Both the position numbers and the translations under genes were made by a program. Source: JBMOKU01 sp049324315 (lineage in GTDB: Bacteria > Bacillota > Clostridia > Peptostreptococcales > Thermotaleaceae). Taken from it: DNA of 64,000 nucleotides. Within the stretch, counting starts at the first letter, position 1. Each line of letters opens with the position of its first letter. The notes beneath the pieces were generated by a model. It saw only the letters and a list, made by a program, of their open reading frames with translations, did no database searches and was not told where the DNA came from. Positions 34,205-42,806 of the stretch are shown here, piece by piece. The DNA lies in NCBI GenBank assembly GCA_049324315.1, contig JBMOKU010000053.1:1-64000 (forward strand), given 5' to 3'.

Positions 34205-34271
34205 AAGCACATGACGGAAATTATGACTTATCCACAATTTATTAAAGTACATAATTTCCTATGTGTTATAA
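34205..34271. repeat. hairpin repeat with DnaA box in loop, copy 2
   Basis: GACGGAAATTATG pairs with CATAATTTCC (second arm ends near 34260); the loop holds the perfect DnaA box TTATCCACA at 34228-34236. It matches 1633-1704 in about 60 of 70 positions, including the flanking CACAT and TTATAAAA. Confidence 0.8.
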
Positions 34272-34293
34272 AAAAAAAAAGGAGGTATTTAGG

Positions 34294-34419
34294 ATGTTTG
34301 GTCTACCAACGGTTACGTTTGTCAGCCTGTTTGTGATCTGGCCATTGTGGTTATTTTTATGTTTCTTGTACGGCATTCTTTATAAAGAGGGGAGAGAAGA
34401 TGAATGGCACATCCTGTAA
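34294..34419 (+). CDS. symporter small accessory protein, 41 aa
   Basis: 41 residues: MFGLPTVTFVSLFVIWPLWL, then a second hydrophobic half and a charged tail (KEGREDEWHIL). GGAGG stands 8 nt before the ATG. The gene overlaps the start of the sodium:solute symporter gene by 16 nt in another frame, so the two are translationally coupled. Small one-helix partners precede SSS-family genes in many bacteria; here it probably supports folding or activity of the transporter. Confidence 0.82.
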   Translation: MFGLPTVTFVSLFVIWPLWLFLCFLYGILYKEGREDEWHIL

Positions 34420-35894
34420 TTATTGCTACATTTGCAGTGTATTTTATTGTTGTCATGGGAATCGGAATCTGGTCATCCCGCTCTCAAAATGACATCAAAG
34501 ACTTTTTCCTAGCAGGTCGTGAAATGGGACCTATCGTTGTAGCTTTTTCATCCTGTGCAACAATCGCCAGCGGTTTCTTTTTTGTTGGATTACCGGGGTT
34601 ATCCTATAATTTAGGATATCAACCAATGTTAAGTATACCTGTTTTAAATGCCATCTTAGCTTATGTTATCGTTTACGGCTTGCTTGCAAAGCCGATGCGC
34701 TACTTGAGTGAGCAGCATGGAGCTTTGACAATACCGGACTTATTTCTAACGTTGTATGAAGATAAGAAGGTTAGATGGGTTTGTTCTACCGTGATACTGA
34801 TCGGAATTGTAGCATACATGATATCTCAATGGGTTGCCATGGGATTAATGTTCCAAACCCTTTTGGGTTCTACATATGCTGTGGGACTGATCGTAGGTGT
34901 GGTCGTAGTGGGTTTTTATTCGACGTTAGGTGGACAAAAAGGAAATGTTTATAATGACGCATTTCAAATGGTGGTTATGTGTTTAGGTGGGATTTTAGTT
35001 GTTGTCTATGGCTTTAAAGCGGTAGGTGGTTTTACACAAATGAATCAATCTTTAGCGCAAGTAAGGCCCGAAATGCTGCTGCCCTTTTCCGATAGTTTTG
35101 GGTTATCAAAATGGGCATTTATATCCTTCTTCTTATTGTATGCCGTAGGAACGGTAGGTCAACCCCAGTTTACCACGCGATTCTATACAATAAAGAAAAT
35201 AGATATGCTTCGCTGGGCTCCTGCCATAGCAGCTACTACTTATGTTATTATCACATTGTTTGTGTTTACAGGTATGATTTATCGTGCCGCCGAAGTGCAG
35301 GGAATGGTACAGCCTTTAACCAATCCGGATTTGGCAGTTACTGAGTTTTTAGTGGCATTTATGCCTTCCGGTGGAGCTGGATTGATTCTAGCTGCAGCAG
35401 TAGCGGCAATCATGTCAACGGTGTCAACGTTTATTGTCGTTGCAGCTTCAACCGTGACCCGAGATATTATTGAACAAGGTATGGGAAAACAGCTTACAGA
35501 TAAGCAGGGGCTATTATATTCCCGTATTGCAACTGTGCTTCTATGCGTGATTACAGTACTAATAGCCATTAAACCGCCTGATTTGGTAGCTTGGCTCGGC
35601 AATGCAGCATTTGGATTCTTTGCTGCAGGGTTGGGACCAGCCTTGGTCGCAGGGATAAGATGGCGCAGAGCAAATAAGCAAGGGGCACTGATCAGTATCG
35701 TTACTGGTGGCGGATTGGCTCTTATCCTATATTTCATGAAGGTAACCGGAAAAATAGCTCCGAAACTGGATACCGGTGCGATTGCTTTCTTAGTTTCCAT
35801 TGGCGTTTTAATCATTGTTTCATTATTGACTCCTTACCAGCATCGTAAAGCCCTTCCTCAAAAGAAGCATATGTCAGATGAGGTCGTTGCTTGA
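34404..35894 (+). CDS. sodium:solute symporter (SSS family)
   Basis: 496-residue membrane protein with about 13 hydrophobic helices. Motifs include DFFLAGREMGPIVVAFS near residue 33, FYSTLGGQKGNVYNDAFQ near 171, and GTVGQPQFTTRFYTIK near 248. The family takes up organic acids, proline, pantothenate or sugars with Na+. The catabolic neighbours suggest a short-chain organic acid. Coupled to the accessory gene upstream; terminator downstream. Confidence 0.9.
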   Translation: MAHPVIIATFAVYFIVVMGIGIWSSRSQNDIKDFFLAGREMGPIVVAFSSCATIASGFFFVGLPGLSYNLGYQPMLSIPVLNAILAYVIVYGLLAKPMRYLSEQHGALTIPDLFLTLYEDKKVRWVCSTVILIGIVAYMISQWVAMGLMFQTLLGSTYAVGLIVGVVVVGFYSTLGGQKGNVYNDAFQMVVMCLGGILVVVYGFKAVGGFTQMNQSLAQVRPEMLLPFSDSFGLSKWAFISFFLLYAVGTVGQPQFTTRFYTIKKIDMLRWAPAIAATTYVIITLFVFTGMIYRAAEVQGMVQPLTNPDLAVTEFLVAFMPSGGAGLILAAAVAAIMSTVSTFIVVAASTVTRDIIEQGMGKQLTDKQGLLYSRIATVLLCVITVLIAIKPPDLVAWLGNAAFGFFAAGLGPALVAGIRWRRANKQGALISIVTGGGLALILYFMKVTGKIAPKLDTGAIAFLVSIGVLIIVSLLTPYQHRKALPQKKHMSDEVVA

Positions 35895-35965
35895 TTGAAT
35901 ATATCCTTAAGTATTATTACATTCATCATATCTTAGGATGAATGTGAAATACATGAAAATAGAAG

Positions 35966-35998
35966 ACTATGGGTAGGAAGACCTTACTCATAGTTTTT
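35966..35998 (+). terminator. terminator after the SSS symporter
   Basis: CTATGGGTA pairs with TTACTCATAG (one wobble, 8-nt loop), followed by TTTTTC. Confidence 0.75.
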
Positions 35999-36141
35999 CA
36001 TCTTTATTTATTGATACACGGTGCACTTTTTACCGGACTGGGGCCCTGTCCACATGTGTTGCTCTGATCCATACCCCTTCTATTCCACAAAGGGAATGCA
36101 TAAGCTTTTGTATAGAAAAGCTGTAGGCAGGAGGTTTCTTC

Positions 36142-36243
36142 ATGGAGCAAACTAAATACAAAGTCATCAGAAAATTTCAGGGAGATAAAAAACTGGAAGA
36201 AAGGTTGAAGGTGTATATCCTGATGAAAATGAAGAAAAAATAG
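36142..36243 (+). CDS. 33-aa basic leader ORF of the recombinase
   Basis: MEQTKYKVIRKFQGDKKLEE and a short Lys/Met-rich tail; ends 6 nt before the recombinase ATG. AGGAGG lies 7 nt before its start, and its stop codon region carries the recombinase ribosome binding site (TAGGAGGG), which suggests coupled translation. Strongly basic, so it may bind nucleic acid or simply couple initiation. Not recognised as a known family. Confidence 0.55.
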   Translation: MEQTKYKVIRKFQGDKKLEERLKVYILMKMKKK

Positions 36244-36249
36244 GAGGGC

Positions 36250-37710
36250 ATGGGTTTGAGATGTGCTGTATATGCTCGGGTTTCCACAGATATGGAGACC
36301 CAGAAGACAAGTATTGCACATCAGATAAACTTTTTCAAGAAATACGTAGATGATAAAGGGTGGGAGTTATACAAAATCTATCAGGATGTTGAAAGTGGGA
36401 GAAAGGTAGAAAACCGTAAAGGGCTGTTGGAACTGCTGGAAGACAGCAAGGAGAACAGATTTGAAGTGATCCTAACAAAAAGCATATCCAGATTTGCAAG
36501 GAATACCTTGGAAGGACTGCAGATTATACGGGGATTAAAGGAACGAAATATTCGTTTTGTGACGATTGAAGATGGTTTTGATTCAGAATCCTATGATGAA
36601 TTTATGTTTACTTTACTTTTGTCTATTGCCCAAAAAGAATCGGAGAAAATAAGTGAGCGGATTCATTTCGGTAAAATCTGCCGGGCCAGGAAAGGTCAAT
36701 ACAATGGCAGCAATCCTCCCTATGGGTATCAGTTCGATGATCAGCATGAGATCGTTCCTGCCTATGATCTGTCAACCCTATTGGTACAAGAAATTTATCG
36801 CATGTATCTGGAAGGGAAGGGTATTTATAAGATTGCCAAGCTTTTTAATGAAAAAGGATACCTTACACCCAGCCAAAGAGCCGGAAAGAATAATGCATCT
36901 GGATTATGGCATCAAAGTACCATTCGAAAGATTTTGTCCAATCCCATCTATGTTGGAGATATGGTTCAGAATAAGACATCAACGAAAAATGTCCTGTCAG
37001 GCGGACGGGTAAAAAATAGTAAAGATGATTTGATTCATGTAAAGAATAGCCATACAGGTATCGTTACTAGAGAAGTTTTTGAAGAAGTGCAGAAAAGACT
37101 GAGCCGTAAGGCAAAAGCGAGAACGAAAGTACAAAAAAGACTTTTCTCCAATCTATTATACTGCGGCATATGCGGCAGTGGTCTACATTTTAAAAAGGAT
37201 AAAGAAATATATATTTGTGGAAAGATGAACAAAATGGGTAAAAATATGTGTACAGGGGTGTCCATAAAAGAAAAAGAAGTAAAAGAGATTGTGATTGAAG
37301 ATTTAAGAAGAGTGATTTCGGAGAATATGCAGCCACAATGCTTTTTTGAAAAGATGGATGGGGAATGTTCCCGTAAATCTGAAAGCAAAATGCTGGAGGG
37401 AATCAAGAAAGAAAAAAATAAACTCTCCAATAGAAAAGAGAAATTATTTGAACTTCTATTGGAAAGCATCATTAGTAAGGACGAATATCAAAGTAGGATA
37501 AATGATGTAATGACGGAGGAAGCCTTATTAATAAAGAAAGAAATAGAGATCGCCAGACATATGTCAGAAGACAGAGACGCGCTGTATAAAGATTGTGTAG
37601 AATTGCTTCGGATAAGGGAAGTAGATTCCCTACTTCTACAGACTTTGATTCAAAAAATAATTATATATCACGATAAGACTATTGAAATACAATATGATTT
37701 TAGCATATAA
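36250..37710 (+). CDS. large serine recombinase (SpoIVCA/phage integrase type)
   Basis: 486 residues. Resolvase domain with catalytic Ser12 in YARVSTD and the Arg-containing ISRFARNTLEG near 79; Recombinase domain about 165-270 (NPPYGY, LWHQSTIRKILSNPIYVGDM); zinc ribbon CGICGSGLHF...CGKMNKMGKNMC near 302-330; C-terminal coiled coil. Such enzymes integrate and excise phages, transposons or the sporulation skin element. No cargo, terminase or excisionase surrounds it, so it is either a relic or belongs to a distant element. Low-complexity flanks give no obvious att core. Confidence 0.88.
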   Translation: MGLRCAVYARVSTDMETQKTSIAHQINFFKKYVDDKGWELYKIYQDVESGRKVENRKGLLELLEDSKENRFEVILTKSISRFARNTLEGLQIIRGLKERNIRFVTIEDGFDSESYDEFMFTLLLSIAQKESEKISERIHFGKICRARKGQYNGSNPPYGYQFDDQHEIVPAYDLSTLLVQEIYRMYLEGKGIYKIAKLFNEKGYLTPSQRAGKNNASGLWHQSTIRKILSNPIYVGDMVQNKTSTKNVLSGGRVKNSKDDLIHVKNSHTGIVTREVFEEVQKRLSRKAKARTKVQKRLFSNLLYCGICGSGLHFKKDKEIYICGKMNKMGKNMCTGVSIKEKEVKEIVIEDLRRVISENMQPQCFFEKMDGECSRKSESKMLEGIKKEKNKLSNRKEKLFELLLESIISKDEYQSRINDVMTEEALLIKKEIEIARHMSEDRDALYKDCVELLRIREVDSLLLQTLIQKIIIYHDKTIEIQYDFSI

Positions 37711-37711
37711 T

Positions 37712-37752
37712 ATGTACAAAAAATGAACACTATGTACATAAAAATGAACACT
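37712..37752 (+). promoter_or_regulatory. tandem 20-21-bp repeats, candidate activator sites
   Basis: ATGTACAAAAAATGAACACT is followed at once by ATGTACATAAAAATGAACACT. They end 127 bp before the sigma-54 promoter of the thiolase gene, a normal enhancer distance, and may bind the activator encoded at 39219. Confidence 0.55.
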
Positions 37753-37878
37753 TTCTGTTGGGGGTTAAACATTTGAAAGGAATGCTGTATGATCTTAATG
37801 AAAATGAATGCATGACAGATGAGATAGAAACACGTCTTTAAAGAATCGTATTTATAATTCTATTTGATAAGGCCAAAT

Positions 37879-37894
37879 TGGCAAGGAATTTGCA
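37879..37894 (+). promoter_or_regulatory. sigma-54 promoter of the thiolase gene
   Basis: TGGCAA-GGAAT-TTGCA, one base from the -24 consensus, 51 nt before the ATG. Confidence 0.8.
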
Positions 37895-37944
37895 TATAAT
37901 TAAAGGAAAAGATTCTTAATGTAATTAACCATAAGGAGGAATTT

Positions 37945-39126
37945 ATGATGAGAGAAGTTGTAATTGTCAGTGCTGTGAGGACACCCGTAGGAAGCTTCAA
38001 TGGGGCTTTGGCCGGCTTTACGCCTGGAGACTTAGGTGCTGTAGCTATTAAAGAAGCTATTAAACGGGCAGGTATCCAACCTGAACAGGTGGATGAAGTG
38101 TATTTAGGCTGCATCCTGCAGGCAGGACATGGCCAAGGTGTTGCGCGACAGGCGTCTATTAAAGCAGGCATTCCAGTAGAAGTACCTGCTACCACTGTAA
38201 ATATTCTTTGCGGTTCCGGTCTTAGGACGGTATCATTGGCTGCCCAAACCATCATGACGGGAGATAATGACATCGTGATTGCAGGAGGTACAGAAGTCAT
38301 GAGCCAGGCACCGTATCTTGTGAAGCATTCAAGATGGGGTCATAAAATGGGACATGGAGAGTTTGTGGATTCAATGATTTTTGATGCATTAACAGATGTA
38401 TTTAATAACTACCATATGGGTATCACAGCGGAAAACGTTGCCGAACAGTGGGGAATCACACGAGAAGAGCAAGATGAATTTGCAGTAAAGAGCCAGAATA
38501 AGGCAGAAAAAGCCAAAAAAGAAGGTAGATTCAAGGATGAAATCGTACCTGTTGAAATTAAGACGAAAAAAGGTGTGACTGTCTTCGAAGAGGATGAATA
38601 TATCAAGGATGGTGCGACGTTGGAGTCGCTGGCAAAATTGAGACCTGCTTTTAAAAAGGACGGTACTGTAACTGCTGGAAATGCTTCCGGTATTAATGAT
38701 GGTGCTGCTGCCCTTGTTATTATGTCAAAGGAAAAAGCAGATGAATTAGGTATTGCGCCTTTGGCAACCATTGTATCCCATGCTACCACAGGGGTAGATC
38801 CAAGTATTATGGGAATTGGACCTATTTCTTCTTCAGAAAAAGCATTGAAAAAAGCCGGATTAACTGCAGCAGACATAGACCTTGTAGAAGCTAATGAAGC
38901 CTTTGCTGCACAATCTATTGCCGTAGTAAGAGATTTAAAGCTTGATCCTGAAAAGGTAAATGTAAACGGAGGAGCCATTGCATTAGGTCATCCTGTTGGC
39001 GCCAGTGGAGCGAGAATTCTTGTAACCCTTTTACACGAAATGAAGAAAAGAGACGCCAAGAAAGGTTTGGCAACCCTGTGTATTGGTGGCGGAATGGGTA
39101 CAGCTATTGTGGTAGAAAGAAAATAG
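37945..39126 (+). CDS. acetyl-CoA C-acetyltransferase (thiolase)
   Basis: 393 residues, full length. The nucleophile Cys is in NILCGSGLR near residue 88, GHPVGASGARI near 350 has the catalytic His, and CIGGGMGTA near 379 has the second Cys. It joins two acetyl-CoA or cleaves acetoacetyl-CoA. With the SDR reductase at 40981 and the CoA-transferases it completes a route between hydroxybutyrate/acetoacetate and acetyl-CoA. AAGGAGGA precedes the ATG; sigma-54 promoter upstream implies induction by substrate. Confidence 0.95.
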   Translation: MMREVVIVSAVRTPVGSFNGALAGFTPGDLGAVAIKEAIKRAGIQPEQVDEVYLGCILQAGHGQGVARQASIKAGIPVEVPATTVNILCGSGLRTVSLAAQTIMTGDNDIVIAGGTEVMSQAPYLVKHSRWGHKMGHGEFVDSMIFDALTDVFNNYHMGITAENVAEQWGITREEQDEFAVKSQNKAEKAKKEGRFKDEIVPVEIKTKKGVTVFEEDEYIKDGATLESLAKLRPAFKKDGTVTAGNASGINDGAAALVIMSKEKADELGIAPLATIVSHATTGVDPSIMGIGPISSSEKALKKAGLTAADIDLVEANEAFAAQSIAVVRDLKLDPEKVNVNGGAIALGHPVGASGARILVTLLHEMKKRDAKKGLATLCIGGGMGTAIVVERK

Positions 39127-39151
39127 AACCTTTTGATTGAGCTAGTTGATT

Positions 39152-39172
39152 GGGGATGCTGGAAGCATCTCC
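39152..39172 (+). other. small hairpin after thiolase
   Basis: GGGGATGCT-GGA-AGCATCTCC with one wobble but no T-run; it could be a weak terminator or mRNA 3' stabiliser, leaving partial read-through into the regulator gene. Confidence 0.5.
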
Positions 39173-39218
39173 TTCATCATCTGACCGTCTTACATTTTCA
39201 AGGCTATAGAGAGAAGTG

Positions 39219-40949
39219 ATGAAAATGGATGAAAAATACAGAGACTATGCATATCAGCTGCTGAACACGTTGGTGAATATATCCAGTGACGGGATTGTTG
39301 CCATTGATACCGATGAACGGGTGACCTACTTGAATACTGCCGGAGCTGTCTATCTCGGTGTTGATTCGAAGGCATTTATCGGTAGAAAAATGAATGAGCT
39401 GATTGAAGACACCACACTGTATCGCGTTATGAAGACTAGAGAAATCGAATTGGGTGTGGTCTTTGTAAAGGACAATCGAGAGTATATTGCCAATCGGACA
39501 CCTATTTTTGCTGGAGATAAGGTCATAGGAGCTTTAGCTACCTTTACGGATATGACGGAATATAACCGCATTGATAAGGCCCTTACAGATGAGAAGAAGC
39601 ATACCAGGATTCTGGAGACAATGTTTGAAACGGCTTATCAGTGGGTGGTCCTAGTAGATACGGAAGGAATCATCACAATGATGAGTCAGGCGTACCTGGA
39701 TTTTCTGGGATATACACAAGAGGAGGCTATTGGCAGGCACGTTACTGAGATTATACCCAATACAAGAATGCATATTGTCGTTGAAAGCGGAAAAGCCGAA
39801 GTCGGAGATATTCAAGAGATTAATGGAAACCATATGATAGCTACCAGACAGCCGATTATTATGGACGGCAAAGTCATTGGTGCTGTTGGGAAAGTGGATT
39901 TTAAAGATATAAAAGATTTCAATGCCATGGCAAAAAAAGTGACCAATATGCAGAAGGAGTTGGAATACTATCGGGATGAACTCAAAAAAGAGAGGGCAGG
40001 GAAATATTCCTTTGACAGCATTGTAGGAACAAGTCCCGGTATCGTAAGACTGAAAAATATGAGCAGGAAAGTCGCAAAAAGTGATTCGACGGTATTGATA
40101 TTAGGTGAAAGCGGTACAGGAAAAGAGTTGTTTGCCCATGCCATTCATCATTTCAGTAATAGGGCTAATGGACCCTTCGTTAAGGTAAACTGTGCTGCCA
40201 TTCCATCAGAACTTTTAGAGTCTGAACTGTTTGGGTATGAAGAAGGTGCTTTTACCGGAGCAAAGCGAGGCGGGAAATTAGGTAAGTTCGAGCTGGCGGA
40301 TAAAGGAACCATCTTTCTTGATGAAATTGGGGACATGGATATTAAGATGCAGGCGAAATTGCTAAGGGTTCTCCAAGAGAGAGAAATTGAAAAAGTTGGA
40401 GGGGCGGAGACAAAGCCCATTGATGTCAGAATTATTGCCGCCACCAATAAGAATCTTGAAGAATATATCGAAGAAGGGAAATTCAGAGAAGACCTTTACT
40501 ATCGGTTAAATGTTATGACCTTGAACATACCCTCGCTTCGGGATAGACCTCAGGATATCAAGCTGCTGTCAAAAAGCTTGATTCTCAAGTTGTCTCACAA
40601 CATGGGCATCATTGTTACTGATATATCTAAAGAAGCAATGGAATGCCTCATAAATTATAACTGGCCCGGTAATGTACGGGAACTGGAGAATGTCCTGGAA
40701 AGGGCATTGAACCTGTTGGATAAAGAAACCATCATAGACCGGCATCATTTGCCGTCTAAGCTCATTGACAAAAGCAAGGCGAACCTACAAAACCCTATGG
40801 AGGATTTGAAAACCACACTGGAGAGGTTGGAAAAAGAAGTGATTCTAAATTGCCTTAAAGAGCTGGGAGGCAATAAGAAAAAAGCAGCAAAACGGTTAAA
40901 TATCAGTCGAACAAGCTTATATCAAAAACTTGAGAAATATGGATATTGA
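39219..40949 (+). CDS. sigma-54-dependent transcriptional activator (2x PAS-AAA+-Fis)
   Basis: 576 residues. Two PAS domains (about 10-115, 130-230), AAA+ domain with GESGTGKE, GAFTGA (in EEGAFTGAKRGG) and GTIFLDEIGDMD, and a Fis-like HTH at the end (NKKKAAKRLNISRTSLYQKL). Same architecture as the regulator at 29008 but with a second PAS. It sits between the thiolase (sigma-54 promoter) and the SDR gene, so it likely controls them. Starts at 39219 or 39225 behind GAGAGAAG. Confidence 0.92.
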   Translation: MKMDEKYRDYAYQLLNTLVNISSDGIVAIDTDERVTYLNTAGAVYLGVDSKAFIGRKMNELIEDTTLYRVMKTREIELGVVFVKDNREYIANRTPIFAGDKVIGALATFTDMTEYNRIDKALTDEKKHTRILETMFETAYQWVVLVDTEGIITMMSQAYLDFLGYTQEEAIGRHVTEIIPNTRMHIVVESGKAEVGDIQEINGNHMIATRQPIIMDGKVIGAVGKVDFKDIKDFNAMAKKVTNMQKELEYYRDELKKERAGKYSFDSIVGTSPGIVRLKNMSRKVAKSDSTVLILGESGTGKELFAHAIHHFSNRANGPFVKVNCAAIPSELLESELFGYEEGAFTGAKRGGKLGKFELADKGTIFLDEIGDMDIKMQAKLLRVLQEREIEKVGGAETKPIDVRIIAATNKNLEEYIEEGKFREDLYYRLNVMTLNIPSLRDRPQDIKLLSKSLILKLSHNMGIIVTDISKEAMECLINYNWPGNVRELENVLERALNLLDKETIIDRHHLPSKLIDKSKANLQNPMEDLKTTLERLEKEVILNCLKELGGNKKKAAKRLNISRTSLYQKLEKYGY

Positions 40950-40980
40950 TTTATATATAATTAAAAGGAGGAGAAAAGCG

Positions 40981-41721
40981 ATGAGATTAAAGGATAAGGT
41001 TGCTATCGTTACTGGTGGAGGTAGAGGAATTGGAGAGACCACTTGCCTAAGGTTTGCAGAAGAAGGTGCAAAGGTGGTTGTTGCCGATATCAATGAGCAG
41101 GATGTTCAAACAGTTGTCGACAAGATTAAGGCAGCTGGCGGAGAAGCATCTGGTATGGTCGTTAATGTAGTAAGCAAAGAACAAGTAGAAAAAATGGTAG
41201 CCGATACAGTAGCACAATATGGAAAGCTTGATATCTTGGTAAATAATGCGGGAATTACGGCAGATGCAAGACTTGTAAAAATGACGGAAGAACAATGGGA
41301 TAAAGTAATTGCTGTCAATCTAAAGGGCGTATACAATTGTAGTCAAGCTGCTGCAGCTGTTATGTCTGAGCAAGGGTCCGGCGTAATCTTGAATGCGTCT
41401 TCTGTTGTAGGCATTTATGGGAATTTTGGGCAAACAAATTATGCTGCAACGAAGTGGGGCGTAATAGGTATGGCAAAATCTTGGGCTAAGGAATTAGGAC
41501 CAAAGGGAATCCGTGTCAATGCGGTGGCTCCAGGATTTATTATGACACCAATGACAGAAAAAATGCCTGAAAAGGTACTAGACATGATGAAGGACAAATC
41601 TCCATTAAAGACCCTGGGATATCCGGAAGATATCGCAAATGCTTATGTTTTCTTGGCATCTGATGAAGCGAAGTTTATCACCGGAACAGTTCTAAGCGTC
41701 GATGGTGGCGTTGTATTATAG
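40981..41721 (+). CDS. SDR reductase (3-oxoacyl-ACP/acetoacetyl-CoA or 3-hydroxybutyrate dehydrogenase)
   Basis: 246 residues of the classical short-chain dehydrogenase type: TGGGRGIGE cofactor loop near residue 12, NNAG near 88, catalytic Ser in NASSVVGIYG near 138 and YAATKWG (Tyr/Lys) near 153, and the C-terminal GTVLSVDGGVVL. FabG-like, but the setting favours (R)-3-hydroxybutyryl-CoA or 3-hydroxybutyrate oxidation. The start follows AAAAGGAGGAG; a longer frame to 40930 overlaps the regulator. Confidence 0.88.
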   Translation: MRLKDKVAIVTGGGRGIGETTCLRFAEEGAKVVVADINEQDVQTVVDKIKAAGGEASGMVVNVVSKEQVEKMVADTVAQYGKLDILVNNAGITADARLVKMTEEQWDKVIAVNLKGVYNCSQAAAAVMSEQGSGVILNASSVVGIYGNFGQTNYAATKWGVIGMAKSWAKELGPKGIRVNAVAPGFIMTPMTEKMPEKVLDMMKDKSPLKTLGYPEDIANAYVFLASDEAKFITGTVLSVDGGVVL

Positions 41722-41730
41722 AAGTTATCA

Positions 41731-41758
41731 GTAGGGAACACCCCCTGTGGTGTTCCGT
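41731..41758 (+). repeat. GTAGGG-family palindrome
   Basis: GTAGGGAACACC-CCCT-GTGGTGTTCCG, ten bases after the SDR stop codon; it could also act as the transcript's 3' hairpin. Confidence 0.65.
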
Positions 41759-42037
41759 CTATGGGACCCTTGTTAGGGTCCTTGTTTTTTTATGTCTTAG
41801 AAAACAGCTTCTAAGGATATGCAATCGTAGGGGCGCGCATTGCGCGTCCGTTATTCCCTAGCAATAACAAAAACATGTCTGGGGACGTAATGATGACATT
41901 CCCTGCTATAACCTTATATGGATGTTTTTCTTTTACCCATATGTTTACCCCGTTAAAAAAATGTTAACGCTTACAGCTATGCACACGAAATATGATATAA
42001 TTTACCTTAGTGGAATTTACGATGAAGGAGTTTTATC
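41759..42037 (+). repeat. repeat-bearing gap with a second GTAGGG palindrome
   Basis: GGGACCC-TTGTTA-GGGTCC with TTGTTTTTTT (about 41763-41793) is a likely terminator for the SDR gene. GTAGGGGCGCGCATTGCGCG at 41827-41846, ending in TCCG, is identical to copies near 19160 and 50140. The remaining 180 bp hold no gene. Confidence 0.65.
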
Positions 42038-42772
42038 ATGAAAAAGTTGACGGGGAGAGATTTGGATAGAGCCATAAAAACTGCAGAGAACAACGGCTTT
42101 TTCCAGAACCTATATAGGATCTATGATACCATACCAAAGGGACAATGCTATGGCTGCACCCGCTGTTGTATGGAATCGGTAAACACGTATTATATTGAGT
42201 TTTTGAATATTTATCGCTATCTTCAAGAGAATCAAAGGCTTCGTCAAGAGCTTGAACCCAAAATTCTAAAGTACTTTTTGACAGAGATGGTTTCGAAGGA
42301 GCACTGTCCATTTTTGAATGAGGAAGGAATGTGCAGCATATATGCCTATCGTCCCCTAAGCTGTCGATTGTTCGGTCATTGGACACAAGAGGAATATGAA
42401 GAAAACTATAAAAATGTTCTAAGCAATAATATACAGGTAATGAAATTTTTCAAGAATAAATATGGTCTTGCCATACCTGAAGAGATCGTGACCTATAAGA
42501 TCGATTACTGCAAGGACTTTGAGATTCAGAAAAGGATCAGGAAAGATCAGCGGCAAAAAATGGTAGATAGTATTTTTACGATGGAGTCTGCTTTTTTCAT
42601 GAGAGGATTGATCACAGAGGACTACATTGGTACCGGTCTTGTTCCTTGGTTTGTATACACAATATTTGAAAAGGAAAAGGCCGGAGATCTGAGGATTCAA
42701 GTTATGAAAGAGATGTTTGAGAATGGCTGCAGCGAGACTTTGGAAGAGGCAGTTTCAAAAATAAAGTTGTAA
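42038..42772 (+). CDS. YkgJ-family cysteine cluster protein
   Basis: 244 residues with the family cysteine pattern: CYGCTRCCMES near residues 33-43, then CPFLNEEGMCSIYAYRPLSCRLFG near 89-112. The cysteines may bind zinc or an iron-sulfur cluster; the role of the family is not settled. Monocistronic, with GAAGGAG before the ATG. Confidence 0.85.
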   Translation: MKKLTGRDLDRAIKTAENNGFFQNLYRIYDTIPKGQCYGCTRCCMESVNTYYIEFLNIYRYLQENQRLRQELEPKILKYFLTEMVSKEHCPFLNEEGMCSIYAYRPLSCRLFGHWTQEEYEENYKNVLSNNIQVMKFFKNKYGLAIPEEIVTYKIDYCKDFEIQKRIRKDQRQKMVDSIFTMESAFFMRGLITEDYIGTGLVPWFVYTIFEKEKAGDLRIQVMKEMFENGCSETLEEAVSKIKL

Positions 42773-42782
42773 ATAATATGAT

Positions 42783-42806
42783 GTAGGGACGCCCATTGGG
42801 CGTCCG
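42783..42806 (+). repeat. GTAGGG-family palindrome
   Basis: GTAGGGACGCCCATTGGGCG ending TCCG, ten bases after the stop of the YkgJ-like gene. Confidence 0.65.

Noticed and set aside
36250..37710. Prophage or integrative element around the serine recombinase
   Set aside because: No structural, packaging, excision or replication genes flank it, and no direct repeats suitable as att sites were found in the adjoining gaps.
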